From positions 310,001 to 374,000 of the forward strand of contig NZ_JAEIOT010000004.1 of assembly GCF_016342275.1 (NCBI RefSeq): a stretch of 64,000 nucleotides of DNA, read 5' to 3'. The translations under genes and the position numbers were made by a program. Below are positions 43,773 to 52,219 of the stretch, in pieces. Under the pieces are notes generated by a model. That model searched no databases. It saw only the letters and a list, made by a program, of their open reading frames with translations, and was not told the origin of the DNA. Within the stretch, counting starts at the first letter, position 1. Each line of letters begins with the position of its first letter. The stretch is from Corynebacterium marambiense. Lineage in GTDB: Bacteria; Actinomycetota; Actinomycetes; Mycobacteriales; Mycobacteriaceae.

Positions 43773-44489
43773 ATGAGTGACATGAGCATCGACGCCCTCC
43801 TCGACCGCCTCCGCGGCGGACTGGTGGTGTCCTGCCAGGCCTATCCCGGCGAACCGCTACGGCGCGCGGAGATCACCGCCGCCATGGCCAAGGCCGTCGT
43901 CGAGGGGGGCGCGCGCGCCGTCCGTGTCCAGGGCGTCGCCGACATCGCCGCCGCACGGCAGGCCGTCGAGGTTCCCGTCATCGGGCTGATCAAGCACGGC
44001 CACGACGGCGTGTACATCACCCCGTCCGTGGCGCACGCCCGGGCGTGCGCGCTGGCGGGCGCGGATGTCGTCGCCATCGACGCCACCCTCCGCGAGCGGG
44101 GCAACGGTGAATCCTTCGCCGACGCCGTGGCCGCGATCCACGCCGAGTTCCCCGGTGTCGCGGTCATGGCGGACTGCGCCTCCGTCCCCGATGCGGTGGC
44201 CGCCGCTGAGGCGGGTGCGGACATCATCGGCACGACGCTGGCGGGCTACACCCCCGGCTACGAGCACGCCCGGGAGAAGACCCCCGGCCCGGACCACGCG
44301 TTCATCGACGAGGTGCTCGCCGTCGTGGACCGGCCCGTTCTCGTGGAAGGACGTCTGCACCGACCAGAGGATGTCGCCGACGTCTTCGAGCGCGGTGCGT
44401 TCGCCGCGTGCGTCGGCACCGCCATCACGCATCCGACGACGATCACCAGTTGGTTCGTGCCGCAAGCCCCAAAACACCAAGCATTATAG
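43773..44489 (+). CDS. nanE: N-acetylmannosamine-6-phosphate 2-epimerase
   Basis: 238 residues from ATG 43773 with AAGGAG upstream. TIM-barrel motifs of NanE: GGLVVSCQAYPGEPL, ARAVRVQGVADI, VIGLIKHGHDGVYITPS (Lys), ADVVAIDATLRERGN, VAVMADCAS and TTLAGYTPG. The segment AVVDRPVLVEGRLHRPEDV is the phosphate-binding loop region. It converts ManNAc-6-P to GlcNAc-6-P, the last step encoded in the island. Ends the operon. Confidence 0.9.
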   Translation: MSDMSIDALLDRLRGGLVVSCQAYPGEPLRRAEITAAMAKAVVEGGARAVRVQGVADIAAARQAVEVPVIGLIKHGHDGVYITPSVAHARACALAGADVVAIDATLRERGNGESFADAVAAIHAEFPGVAVMADCASVPDAVAAAEAGADIIGTTLAGYTPGYEHAREKTPGPDHAFIDEVLAVVDRPVLVEGRLHRPEDVADVFERGAFAACVGTAITHPTTITSWFVPQAPKHQAL

Positions 44490-44563
44490 TGGCCATAACC
44501 AGATCTTCCCGCTACTGGGACTTCTAGATTTAAAGGTAGCTAATTTTTAAGATTTTTTATCAA

Positions 44564-45315
44564 CTACAAATCTATGTTACCAACATGAAGAGGATCATTC
44601 TCTGAACGTCGCGCAACACATTCCCGTACGCCATCTACATGCTCATTCAAGCTATCTGCCGCCCTTGCCCACATAGGATCAAGAATAAAATCAATACCAG
44701 ACCTTCTGGCATGCTTTGCCGCCGGGACGAAATCAGAATCACCGGAGATCATGATAATTTGATTAACAAGACCAGCTTCTGACAGTGCAGCAATATCGAG
44801 ACCAATCCTCATATCCACCCTTTCTGGGTGATATCGAGATAGAAGTCTCTCTCGGTCAAGTCCTGCACAGTTATAGACCCTGCACACAATTTCTTAAGCG
44901 CCTTGTGCCTCAAGTTGTACCCGTTCTGTGTCTCCAACTCCTCCCCACGGCGCAATGCCACCTTACGCCTTTTCACTAGCTCTTTAAGAAATTGGGCCAT
45001 CCATTCATACTCTTCAGTCTGCGCCAAGTGTACCTGTTGACGTGTAAGTGGGTGAAATAAGACTTTTTGAGACGGTTCACAATCGTAGTAAAATATACGA
45101 TACAGATCCCCACAAGATTCCCTAATATGTCATTCCGAAAGCCCATCTGCCCGCTGCCGCGGATCTTTCTCGCCAAATAAAGCCTTAGCACGATGTCGAT
45201 AGAAACCCCCATCAACAATTATAGCTACTTTCAATGGGCTCCGAATGGAAACTAAGCCCGAGACAGAAACGATACTCGCTTCTTCCTTATTGACCTTCCG
45301 GGCCCTACGCGCCAT
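44564..45315 (-). pseudogene. NYN-domain (LabA/DUF88) protein, broken twice
   Basis: The minus strand encodes a whole NYN RNase-like domain: KVAIIVDGGFYRHRAKALFG, LYRIFYYDCEPSQKVLFHPL, SITVQDLTERDFYLDITQKG, VDMRIGLDIAALSEAGLVNQ, IIMISGDSDFVPAAKHARRS and GIDFILDPMW. Two lesions break it. TGA at 45130-45132 sits in frame between GLSE and HIRESCGD. At the G run 44818-44820 one base is missing between ITQKG and VDMRIGL, giving a frameshift. The catalytic Asp residues are otherwise present. The gene is in a stretch with visibly lower G+C than the surroundings, as is common for acquired genes. Confidence 0.85.
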
Positions 45316-45619
45316 GAATCACTCTCTAATTATTATCCTTTGAATATGGAAAATGGCACTGTCATCGGCGACCTTCTTATAGCGAAGCGTCAACGGCAGC
45401 ACCACTGTGTTGCACAGTGTAACAACAGCTTGCGGCGTAGACACCCCTCTGGATGAACACGGTAGACCAGTTTTCACTATGTGGTTCACCAACCTATGAG
45501 CCCGAACCCGTAGGCTCCACTATTATCTACCAGCCAAGGGCACTCGGCTCACTTCTTAAGAACACCCTCTACATGAGAAATCCGGTCGTGTGTCAGGAAC
45601 CCTGTGCGACAATGGGCGC
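45316..45619. other. Low-G+C gap before glfT1
   Basis: No gene is supported. A 7-bp perfect inverted repeat with a 3-bp spacer, CACTGTG-TTG-CACAGTG, is at 45403-45419, and may be an operator. The promoter of glfT1 must lie in this gap because the island separates it from wzt. Confidence 0.4.
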
Positions 45620-46537
45620 ATGGCTCTCACCACCTCGGACCGCGTCGCAGCGGTCATCGTCACCCACCGTCGCGCCGATCTCCTACGTGCCTCCCTGGAG
45701 GTCGTCGCCACCCAGTCGGCGCCCGTGGAGTGGATCATCGTGGTGGACAACGGCTGCGAGCGGGCCGTGGCGGACGCGGTGGCGGAGATCGCCGGGGACC
45801 GGGGCGTCTACCTGCCCTCGCACACGAATCTCGGCGGCGCGGGCGGTTTCGCCTACGGGTTCCTCACCGCACTCGCCCTGGGCGCGGACGCTGTCTGGTG
45901 CGCCGACGATGACGGCCGACCCGAGGGGCCGGACGTGCTCGCCACTCTGCAGGAGTGCGCGCAGCGGCACGGCCTGGACGAGGTCTCCCCCGTGGTGTGC
46001 AACCTCGATGACCCGGATCTCCTCGCCTTCCCGCTCCGGCGAGGGCTGGAGTGGCGGCGCAGGCGCGGTGAGCTCATCGACCCGGCGAATCCGGACGATG
46101 ATCTCCTGCCCGCTATCGCCTCCCTGTTCAATGGCGCGCTGATCTCCGCGGCAGCCATGGAACGTATCGGTGTCCCGGATCTCCGGTTGTTCATCCGGGG
46201 CGACGAGGTCGAGTACCACCGTCGGCTGATCCGCTCCGGGTTGAAGTTCGGTACCTGCCTGCGCTGCGCCTACCTGCACCCGGACGGCTCGGACGAGTTC
46301 AAGCCGATCCTGGGCGGGCGGATGCACACCCAGTACCCGGACAACGAGAGCAAGCGTTTCTTTACCTACCGCAACCGCGGCTACCTGATGAACCAACCCG
46401 GCATGCGCCACCTTCTCCCCCAGGAGTACGCCCGTTTCGGCTGGTTCTTTCTGGTCAAGCAACGTGACCCGGCGGGGTTCCGGGACTGGCTTCGGCTGCA
46501 TCGCATGGGGCGTCGGGAGCGCTTCGAGCGCCCCTGA
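45620..46537 (+). CDS. glfT1: Galactofuranosyltransferase GlfT1
   Basis: 305 residues, GT-A fold family 2. It has VAAVIVTHRRADLLRASLEV, LPSHTNLGGAGGFAYGF, the metal motif WCADDDGRPEGPD, FNGALISAAAME, FIRGDEVEYHRRLIRSG and FFTYRNRGYLMNQPG. These correspond to the galactan-initiating GlfT1, which adds the first galactofuranose residues to the linker lipid of AG. ATG 45620 is used; a GTG at 45590 is possible. Confidence 0.9.
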   Translation: MALTTSDRVAAVIVTHRRADLLRASLEVVATQSAPVEWIIVVDNGCERAVADAVAEIAGDRGVYLPSHTNLGGAGGFAYGFLTALALGADAVWCADDDGRPEGPDVLATLQECAQRHGLDEVSPVVCNLDDPDLLAFPLRRGLEWRRRRGELIDPANPDDDLLPAIASLFNGALISAAAMERIGVPDLRLFIRGDEVEYHRRLIRSGLKFGTCLRCAYLHPDGSDEFKPILGGRMHTQYPDNESKRFFTYRNRGYLMNQPGMRHLLPQEYARFGWFFLVKQRDPAGFRDWLRLHRMGRRERFERP

Positions 46538-46610
46538 CCGCGGACGCGCTGCATCACACAACGAGCCATGCCCGGCGCGGCGTCGACAGGCGGCAGTCCG
46601 TGTCCCGGGG

Positions 46611-47198
46611 TCAGCGGACCTTGAAGATCACGGTGCGCTGGACGACGAAGTTCACCACGGTGGCTATGCCCTGCGCGATGACGAAAGCGACCACCAGGGA
46701 GAACAGGTCGGGGATGTCGCGCTCCACGAGGAACCCGAACAGGTACTTGTACAACTGGGTGTTCAGGACCCAGGTCAGCGCGTAGAGCACGGCCACGGCG
46801 ATGAACCGGGCCCGGGAGGGGGCAGCCTGGAACGTCCAGCGCCGGTTGATGGCGTAGGCGGTGATCGTGCCAAAGATGAAGCCGATGTTGCGGGACGCGA
46901 ACGGGCTCAGGCCGAAGATCATCTGGAACAGCCATGTCAGGCCGATGTCCACCACGGCGGAGATCCCACCGGAGATGATGAACCGGACGCCTTGCGTCTT
47001 CACGTCACGCCCGTCGCCGGATTCGGCGGGCGGCAGTGGACCGGTGAACTCGTCCGCGCCGGCGGCGATCTGCGCCGCCATCTCCTCGGCGGAGACGAAG
47101 ATGCCGTCATCGGCACTCCCACCATCGGGCGCGGCGGAGGGGTCGGGATGCCGCGGATCGCGGGCGTCGGGGGCGGTGTTGTCGTCGTAGTCGGCCAC
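46611..47198 (-). CDS. GtrA-family membrane protein (Rv3789-like)
   Basis: 195 residues. A disordered acidic N-terminus (about 1-68) precedes the GtrA domain: GVRFIISGGISAVVDIGLTW, LFQMIFGLSPFASRNIGFIF, GTITAYAINRRWTFQA and a final FVVQRTVIFKVR. Four TM segments are expected. The mycobacterial counterpart lies between glfT1-region genes and dprE1 and is linked to arabinan precursor handling. Confidence 0.85.
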   Translation of the reverse strand: MADYDDNTAPDARDPRHPDPSAAPDGGSADDGIFVSAEEMAAQIAAGADEFTGPLPPAESGDGRDVKTQGVRFIISGGISAVVDIGLTWLFQMIFGLSPFASRNIGFIFGTITAYAINRRWTFQAAPSRARFIAVAVLYALTWVLNTQLYKYLFGFLVERDIPDLFSLVVAFVIAQGIATVVNFVVQRTVIFKVR

Positions 47199-47231
47199 GC
47201 CAGGTGATGCTACCCGTTCGCCGACGCCGGG

Positions 47232-48158
47232 TCAGCGGCGCAGCAGATAGCGGTACAGGTCCAGCCGTTCGACGGGCGGCAGGGCGCCGGTGCCGCACCC
47301 GCCGGCACCGGCGAGCGCGTGCAGGGACTCTGCGCACAGGCCGCGGATACGCTCGGCGGTGAGCGCTCCGTCGTTATCGTCGACCCACCCGATCTCAGCC
47401 ATGGCGGCTTCGATGACGTTGTCCCCCAGCTCGGCGTCGACGAGGGAGGACAGGGTGAGCACAGTGACCAGGAACGCATCGCGGGCCTCGGGCTCGCGTT
47501 CCAGGGGTAACCCGTCCAGGATGGTGCGTGTCCGTTCGTTGAGCTGCACCGGGCGGGCGAGATCCAGCGCCTGGAGCAGCGGGATGAAGTCGAAGATACG
47601 GGACCGGTTGATCAGGTCCGCGACCCCGCCGTCAACCAGGGCGAGGGTGGAGGCGATGGTCTCCGTGCCGGTGAGTTCGGCGTTGATGTCCGCAGGGTCG
47701 AAGTCGACGGAGCCCGACGTGCCCGGTCGCAAGCTCCCGGAGCCACCGATGCAGAGCGCCCGCGGGGTTCCGCGGTCCCGCGGATAGGACTCAATGACCT
47801 CGATGAACATGCGCCACAGTCCCCAGGTGTAGACGGCGATGTCTCCCGGTCGGGCGAAAACGTCGTGGACGCATCCGTCCGTCCGGAAGGTCCGGGTACC
47901 CGCGGTGAAGGACCAGGGGGCATCGGCACCGTGGCCGTGGAACCCGAAACAGATGCTCAGGACTCGATGGAGCTCCGTGAGTGGCATCGCGTCGTTGAGG
48001 CCGACCTGCCGGTGGATCTCCCGGTCCGCGCCCCAGAGAGTCACCCGGATGATGAGTGTGCGTGGTTCACGGTCGGGTACCGCTCCGCCCACGGCGGCAC
48101 GGGCGTCGCGGCGGGGCGCGAGCTCGATGACGTTTCCGCGGACCGGATCGGTGGACAT
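47232..48158 (-). CDS. Plasmid pRiA4b ORF-3-like domain protein
   Basis: 308 residues from ATG 48158. The recognisable part is residues about 30-170: TLIIRVTLWGADREIHRQV, AMPLTELHRVLSICFGFHGH, then WSFTAGTRTF. This is the IxRxLxW..L..LH.vi..FgW.. pattern of PRiA4 ORF3 proteins. The second half is helical with no known domain. Function is unknown. It lies between the GtrA gene and a hypothetical gene. Confidence 0.65.
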   Translation of the reverse strand: MSTDPVRGNVIELAPRRDARAAVGGAVPDREPRTLIIRVTLWGADREIHRQVGLNDAMPLTELHRVLSICFGFHGHGADAPWSFTAGTRTFRTDGCVHDVFARPGDIAVYTWGLWRMFIEVIESYPRDRGTPRALCIGGSGSLRPGTSGSVDFDPADINAELTGTETIASTLALVDGGVADLINRSRIFDFIPLLQALDLARPVQLNERTRTILDGLPLEREPEARDAFLVTVLTLSSLVDAELGDNVIEAAMAEIGWVDDNDGALTAERIRGLCAESLHALAGAGGCGTGALPPVERLDLYRYLLRR

Positions 48159-48243
48159 GGCCCCCAGCGTAGCCAGCCGGCGCGGTCCGCGCCGCCTGGT
48201 TATCGGTTCATCTACACCGATGGCCGGGCGCAGCCCGGGGAGT

Positions 48244-48906
48244 TCAGCTGAGTGGCAGTGGTCGGACGTCCGGTCCGAAGGTCTCCTTGAGCTGGGCGCG
48301 GCTCCGGCGCTGAGATTCGACCGCGAACCACTGCTCCACCAGGTCACCCGCAGCCTGGGCCGTGCACCAGGCCGCTCGGGCGACGACCTCGCCATGGAAC
48401 GCGGCACCGCTGCCGGGCCCATCGTCGGGCAGGGTGACGGCGGGTAGTCGGGGCACCGTGAGGTGTGGATTCTCCTCGTGCGCCTTCTTCGCGGCGGCGC
48501 GAATCTCGTCCGTGGCGCGGGCGAGGGCGGCGTGAATCGCGGCGAGTGTGGTCCTTCCGGCGCGACTGTCGGCACCGGCCACGGCATCCGGGTCGGTGGT
48601 CCCGACGGGCAGAACGACGGTATGGCGCAGGAGGGACTCGAGGACAGTGACGGGATCGCCGGGCTCGATCTCCGGCACTTCGGCGAACGTGGTTCCGGCT
48701 GCGCCGGGGTCGTGACCGCCGACGTCAGCGGGGGGTTCCCCGATGATCCAGGCTCCGCTGTAACGCCCGGTCGCCGAGTTGGGGTCGGTCTGGACGTGCC
48801 AGACGATGCGGAGAGTCGGGTCGGTGGCGTCGAGCACCGCGATGGTGGGGTGGTGCGCGGGGTCCGCGGTACCGCCGGTGGGTGTGGTGTTCTGCGTGTC
48901 GGTCAC
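48244..48906 (-). CDS. Conserved hypothetical protein
   Basis: 220 residues, soluble. Not recognised. The first 100 residues contain strands (HPTIAVLDATDPTLRIVWHV, AWIIGEPPADVGGH), the second half is helical with LAAIHAALARATDEIRAAAK and VEQWFAVESQRRSRAQLKET. Overlaps the start of the next gene by 4 bp. No function can be assigned. Confidence 0.55.
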   Translation of the reverse strand: MTDTQNTTPTGGTADPAHHPTIAVLDATDPTLRIVWHVQTDPNSATGRYSGAWIIGEPPADVGGHDPGAAGTTFAEVPEIEPGDPVTVLESLLRHTVVLPVGTTDPDAVAGADSRAGRTTLAAIHAALARATDEIRAAAKKAHEENPHLTVPRLPAVTLPDDGPGSGAAFHGEVVARAAWCTAQAAGDLVEQWFAVESQRRSRAQLKETFGPDVRPLPLS

Positions 48907-49370
48907 CGCTTCATTGTCCCATCCCGAGGTTCTGTGGTGTTTTCCAGTGCGCGGACCCCAAGCAGGATCGGCACGGTGCAGACCCCGAGCACAGTGTGTG
49001 GTCGGGTGACTCCCCGGGAACGGAGCCAGCCGACGAGTGCGCGTGTGATGCGGGCATCCGCGTAGATACTCAAGCAGAGGAGTGCGGATCCGCCGACGAG
49101 CACCGGCCAGAACGCCGGGTTATCCCGGCGTGGGGTGTCGTCCCGCAGTTCGACGGGTGCGGTTCCGACACCGTCGGGTTCCTTATCCGGTTCGGAGATC
49201 GCAGTATCGGTGAAGGCTGCGGTGGCTGCGGCAAGGACCGCAGCATCGACGCCCCAGCGGATCAGTCGGTGGTGGATGTAGTCAGGCATCGCGGTGACGA
49301 CGCCACCTGCGACTGCGAGTGGAAGATCGGCGACGATCCCGGCTCGTGGTCCTGTACGTGGTGCGGCCAT
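48903..49370 (-). CDS. Small membrane protein
   Basis: About 155 residues. Two or three hydrophobic segments: about residues 12-28, 34-55 and 89-106, plus a C-terminal one (VLGVCTVPILLGVRAL). It overlaps the next gene by 4 bp, so the two are probably cotranscribed. Not recognised. Confidence 0.5.
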   Translation of the reverse strand: MAAPRTGPRAGIVADLPLAVAGGVVTAMPDYIHHRLIRWGVDAAVLAAATAAFTDTAISEPDKEPDGVGTAPVELRDDTPRRDNPAFWPVLVGGSALLCLSIYADARITRALVGWLRSRGVTRPHTVLGVCTVPILLGVRALENTTEPRDGTMKR

Positions 49371-49434
49371 GTCCGACAGCCTACCGAGGTGGCCGGGGTA
49401 CGGGCGCCGGCCCGCGTTGGCTAGACTCGGACAC

Positions 49435-49674
49435 ATGTTCGGACTGTTCAAGGGCCAGGATCGCAACTCCGGGGAAGCACCGGGGCATATCGCGGCGGAG
49501 CGCACCCAGTTACCGTTGAATCAGCACATGACGATGCTCATGGCGCAGGAACTTCCGCTGCTGGACAGTGTCGACAGGGTGCGGGTCTACGAGATCCTAC
49601 GGGAGTATGACGGCCCGGAGATCACCTCCCAGGAGGAGCTGCCCGGGGAAATCCGTCGGATGATGGACCTGTAG
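49435..49674 (+). CDS. Small conserved hypothetical protein
   Basis: 79 residues from ATG 49435. It starts MFGLFKGQDRNSGEAPGHIA and ends with a charged helix (DSVDRVRVYEILREYDGPEI). It resembles small actinobacterial proteins of unknown role. Divergent from the membrane gene. Confidence 0.5.
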   Translation: MFGLFKGQDRNSGEAPGHIAAERTQLPLNQHMTMLMAQELPLLDSVDRVRVYEILREYDGPEITSQEELPGEIRRMMDL

Positions 49675-49880
49675 CTCCCCGGGCCTGGTCATGGTGCCGG
49701 TTGTGCCACCCGCCACGAGCCACGACTGGCTTTCGTTGTTCCGCTGCGGTGTACCGCAAAGGTTGGCCCGCCCGCATGTGGGATTGTGGGAAATGACACG
49801 CTGATTTCTTCCTGGGAAACTGCCCGATCGGGCCCGATTGACCCCCACTCAGCTGGTTCTGGGAGTAGCGTGGACAATCG

Positions 49881-51347
49881 ATGACGAGCGATAAGGGCGC
49901 GTCCAGCACCGTTGCTTCGAGCGGTGCCTCCGGGGCCCTGAACACAGAAGCCAAGAAACTGACCGGCTGGGGCCGCACGGCCCCCACGACCGCCGAGGTC
50001 CTGTCCACGGAAGACCTCGACACGATCGTCAAGGCAGTGCAGCTGGTCGCCGAACAGAACGAGAACAAGCCCGCCCACCTGCGGCGCGGCGTGATCGCCC
50101 GCGGCCTGGGCCGCTCCTACGGCGATCCGGCGCAGAACGCCGGCGGCATGGTCGTCGACATGACCCCGCTGAACCGGATCCACTCCATTGATTCAGCCTC
50201 CGCCGTCGTCGACGTTGACGGCGGTGTCACCCTCGACCAGCTGATGAAGGCCGCGCTGCCCTACGGCCTGTGGGTTCCCGTCCTCCCGGGCACCAGGCAG
50301 GTCACCATCGGCGGTGCGATCGGTCCGGACATCCACGGCAAGAACCACCACTCGGCCGGATCCTTCGGCGATCACGTCGTCTCCATGGAGCTGCTCGTGG
50401 CCGACGGCCGGATCCTCCACCTTGAACCCGAGGGTTCCGCCGACGATCCGGACGGTTCCCTGTTCTGGGCGACGGTCGGCGGCATGGGACTGACCGGCAT
50501 CATCGTCCGCGCGCGGATCAAGATGACCCGGACCGAGACCGCGTACTTCATCGCCGACGGCGACATGACCCACAGCCTCGACGAGACGATCGAGTTCCAC
50601 TCGGACGGCTCGGAGAAGAACTACACCTACTCCTCCGCCTGGTTCGACGCGATCTCCGCGCCACCGAAGCTCGGCCGCGCCGCGATTTCGCGCGGCTCCC
50701 TGGCCACGCTCGCGCAGCTCGAGGAACTCGCTCCTAAGCTGGCGAAGGACCCGCTGAAGTTCAACGCCCCGCAGCTGGTAACGGTCCCGGACATCTTCCC
50801 GTCATTCACGATGAACAAACTGTCCATGATCGCCGTCGGCGAGCTGTGGTGGCTGAAGTCGGGTACCTACCGCAACCAGGTGCAGAACCTGACGCAGTTC
50901 TACCAGCCGCTCGACCTGATCGGCGAGTGGAACCGCGGCTACGGCCCCAAGGGTTTCCTCCAGTACCAGTTCGTCGTACCACGCGAGGCCGTCGAACCAT
51001 TCAAGGACATCATTCGGGACATCCAGTCCTCGGGCCACTACTCCGCACTGAACGTGTTCAAGCTGTTCGGTGAGGGCAACCGTGCCCCGCTGTCCTACCC
51101 GATGCCCGGCTGGAACGTGTGCGTGGACTTCCCCATCAAGGCGGGTCTGGGCCAGTTCCTCGACGAACTGGACCGCCGCGTGATGGAGTTCGGTGGCCGT
51201 CTCTACCTGGCCAAGGAGTCACGGACCTCAGCGGAGAACTTCCACAGTATGTATCCGCAGATGCAGTCCTGGCTGGACACCCGCAACACGATCGATCCGA
51301 ACGGGGTCTTCGCATCGGATCTGTCACGCCGTCTCGAACTGCACTAG
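49881..51347 (+). CDS. dprE1: Decaprenylphosphoryl-ribose oxidase DprE1
   Basis: 488 residues of the VAO-type flavoprotein family. FAD-binding part: [52 protein letters not shown]. The active-site region has [13 protein letters not shown] with Cys414, the residue equivalent to the benzothiazinone-target Cys387 of M. tuberculosis, and [10 protein letters not shown] (Lys near the flavin). With DprE2 it converts DPR to DPA, the arabinose donor of AG. 42 bp upstream of dprE2. Confidence 0.93.
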   Translation: MTSDKGASSTVASSGASGALNTEAKKLTGWGRTAPTTAEVLSTEDLDTIVKAVQLVAEQNENKPAHLRRGVIARGLGRSYGDPAQNAGGMVVDMTPLNRIHSIDSASAVVDVDGGVTLDQLMKAALPYGLWVPVLPGTRQVTIGGAIGPDIHGKNHHSAGSFGDHVVSMELLVADGRILHLEPEGSADDPDGSLFWATVGGMGLTGIIVRARIKMTRTETAYFIADGDMTHSLDETIEFHSDGSEKNYTYSSAWFDAISAPPKLGRAAISRGSLATLAQLEELAPKLAKDPLKFNAPQLVTVPDIFPSFTMNKLSMIAVGELWWLKSGTYRNQVQNLTQFYQPLDLIGEWNRGYGPKGFLQYQFVVPREAVEPFKDIIRDIQSSGHYSALNVFKLFGEGNRAPLSYPMPGWNVCVDFPIKAGLGQFLDELDRRVMEFGGRLYLAKESRTSAENFHSMYPQMQSWLDTRNTIDPNGVFASDLSRRLELH

Positions 51348-51389
51348 ACCGATCACCCACACGAGAACGATCAGGAAGTAGAACACGAC

Positions 51390-52151
51390 ATGCTCAATGC
51401 TGTGGGCAAGGCCCAGAACATCCTGCTGCTCGGCGGCACCTCGGAGATTGGCGTCGCCATCGCCTCCGAGTTCCTCGCCGCTGGCCCGGCCGCGGTCACC
51501 CTCGCCGCACGGGAGAACTCCCCGCATCTCGAGGAGGCGAAGGCGCAGCTCGAGCGCGCCGGAGCCAGCGAGATCCGCGTCATCAACTTCGACGCGACGG
51601 ACTTCGACAGCCATCCGGCCGTGATCGAGGAAGCGTTCTCCGAAGGTGACGTCGATATCGCGATCGTCGCCTTCGGCACCCTCGGTGACAACGAGGAACT
51701 GTGGCGCAACCAGGCCAAGGCCGTCGCTGCCGCGCAGGTCAACTACACCGGTGCGGTCTCCGTCGGTGTGCTGCTCGGCCAGCGCTTCGAGGCGCAGGGC
51801 CACGGCACGATCGTTGCCTTGAGTTCTGTCGCCGGCATGAAGGTACGCCGCTCCAACTTCGTTTACGGATCCACCAAGGCCGGTTTCGACGGCTTCTACA
51901 GTCAGCTCGGCGAGGCCCTGCGTGACTCCGGGGCGAACGTCCTCGTGGTCCGTCCGGGTCAGGTCCGCACCCGGATGAGTGCGGACGTCGAGGAGGCGCC
52001 ACTGACGGTGGACCGCTCGCAGGTCGCCGAAGCGGTCGTGGCGGCTGTCAGCGACGGCAAGGACACCGTCTGGGTCCACCCGTTGTTCCGGTACGTGATG
52101 ATGGTGTTCAACCACATCCCGCGGGCGATCTTCCGCAAGCTCCCGTTCTGA
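51390..52151 (+). CDS. dprE2: DprE2 reductase
   Basis: 253 residues, short-chain dehydrogenase. NAD site [38 protein letters not shown] with the Ser-Tyr-Lys triad, and [12 protein letters not shown]. It reduces the keto intermediate made by DprE1. It is followed by aftA after 69 bp. Confidence 0.93.
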   Translation: MLNAVGKAQNILLLGGTSEIGVAIASEFLAAGPAAVTLAARENSPHLEEAKAQLERAGASEIRVINFDATDFDSHPAVIEEAFSEGDVDIAIVAFGTLGDNEELWRNQAKAVAAAQVNYTGAVSVGVLLGQRFEAQGHGTIVALSSVAGMKVRRSNFVYGSTKAGFDGFYSQLGEALRDSGANVLVVRPGQVRTRMSADVEEAPLTVDRSQVAEAVVAAVSDGKDTVWVHPLFRYVMMVFNHIPRAIFRKLPF

Positions 52152-52219
52152 CCGGATGACGCCTCCTGCACCGGGTCCGTGACCGGCGTGTCCGGGCCCG
52201 GTGTGGGAGACTTGAACTC

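Noticed and set aside
44976..45218. Minus-strand open frame of 80 codons in the NYN region
   Set aside because: Different frame from the NYN motifs; a by-product of the two lesions.
45453..46142. Open frame on + overlapping the start of glfT1
   Set aside because: Arg/Ser/Pro-rich shadow frame; the glfT1 frame carries all family motifs.
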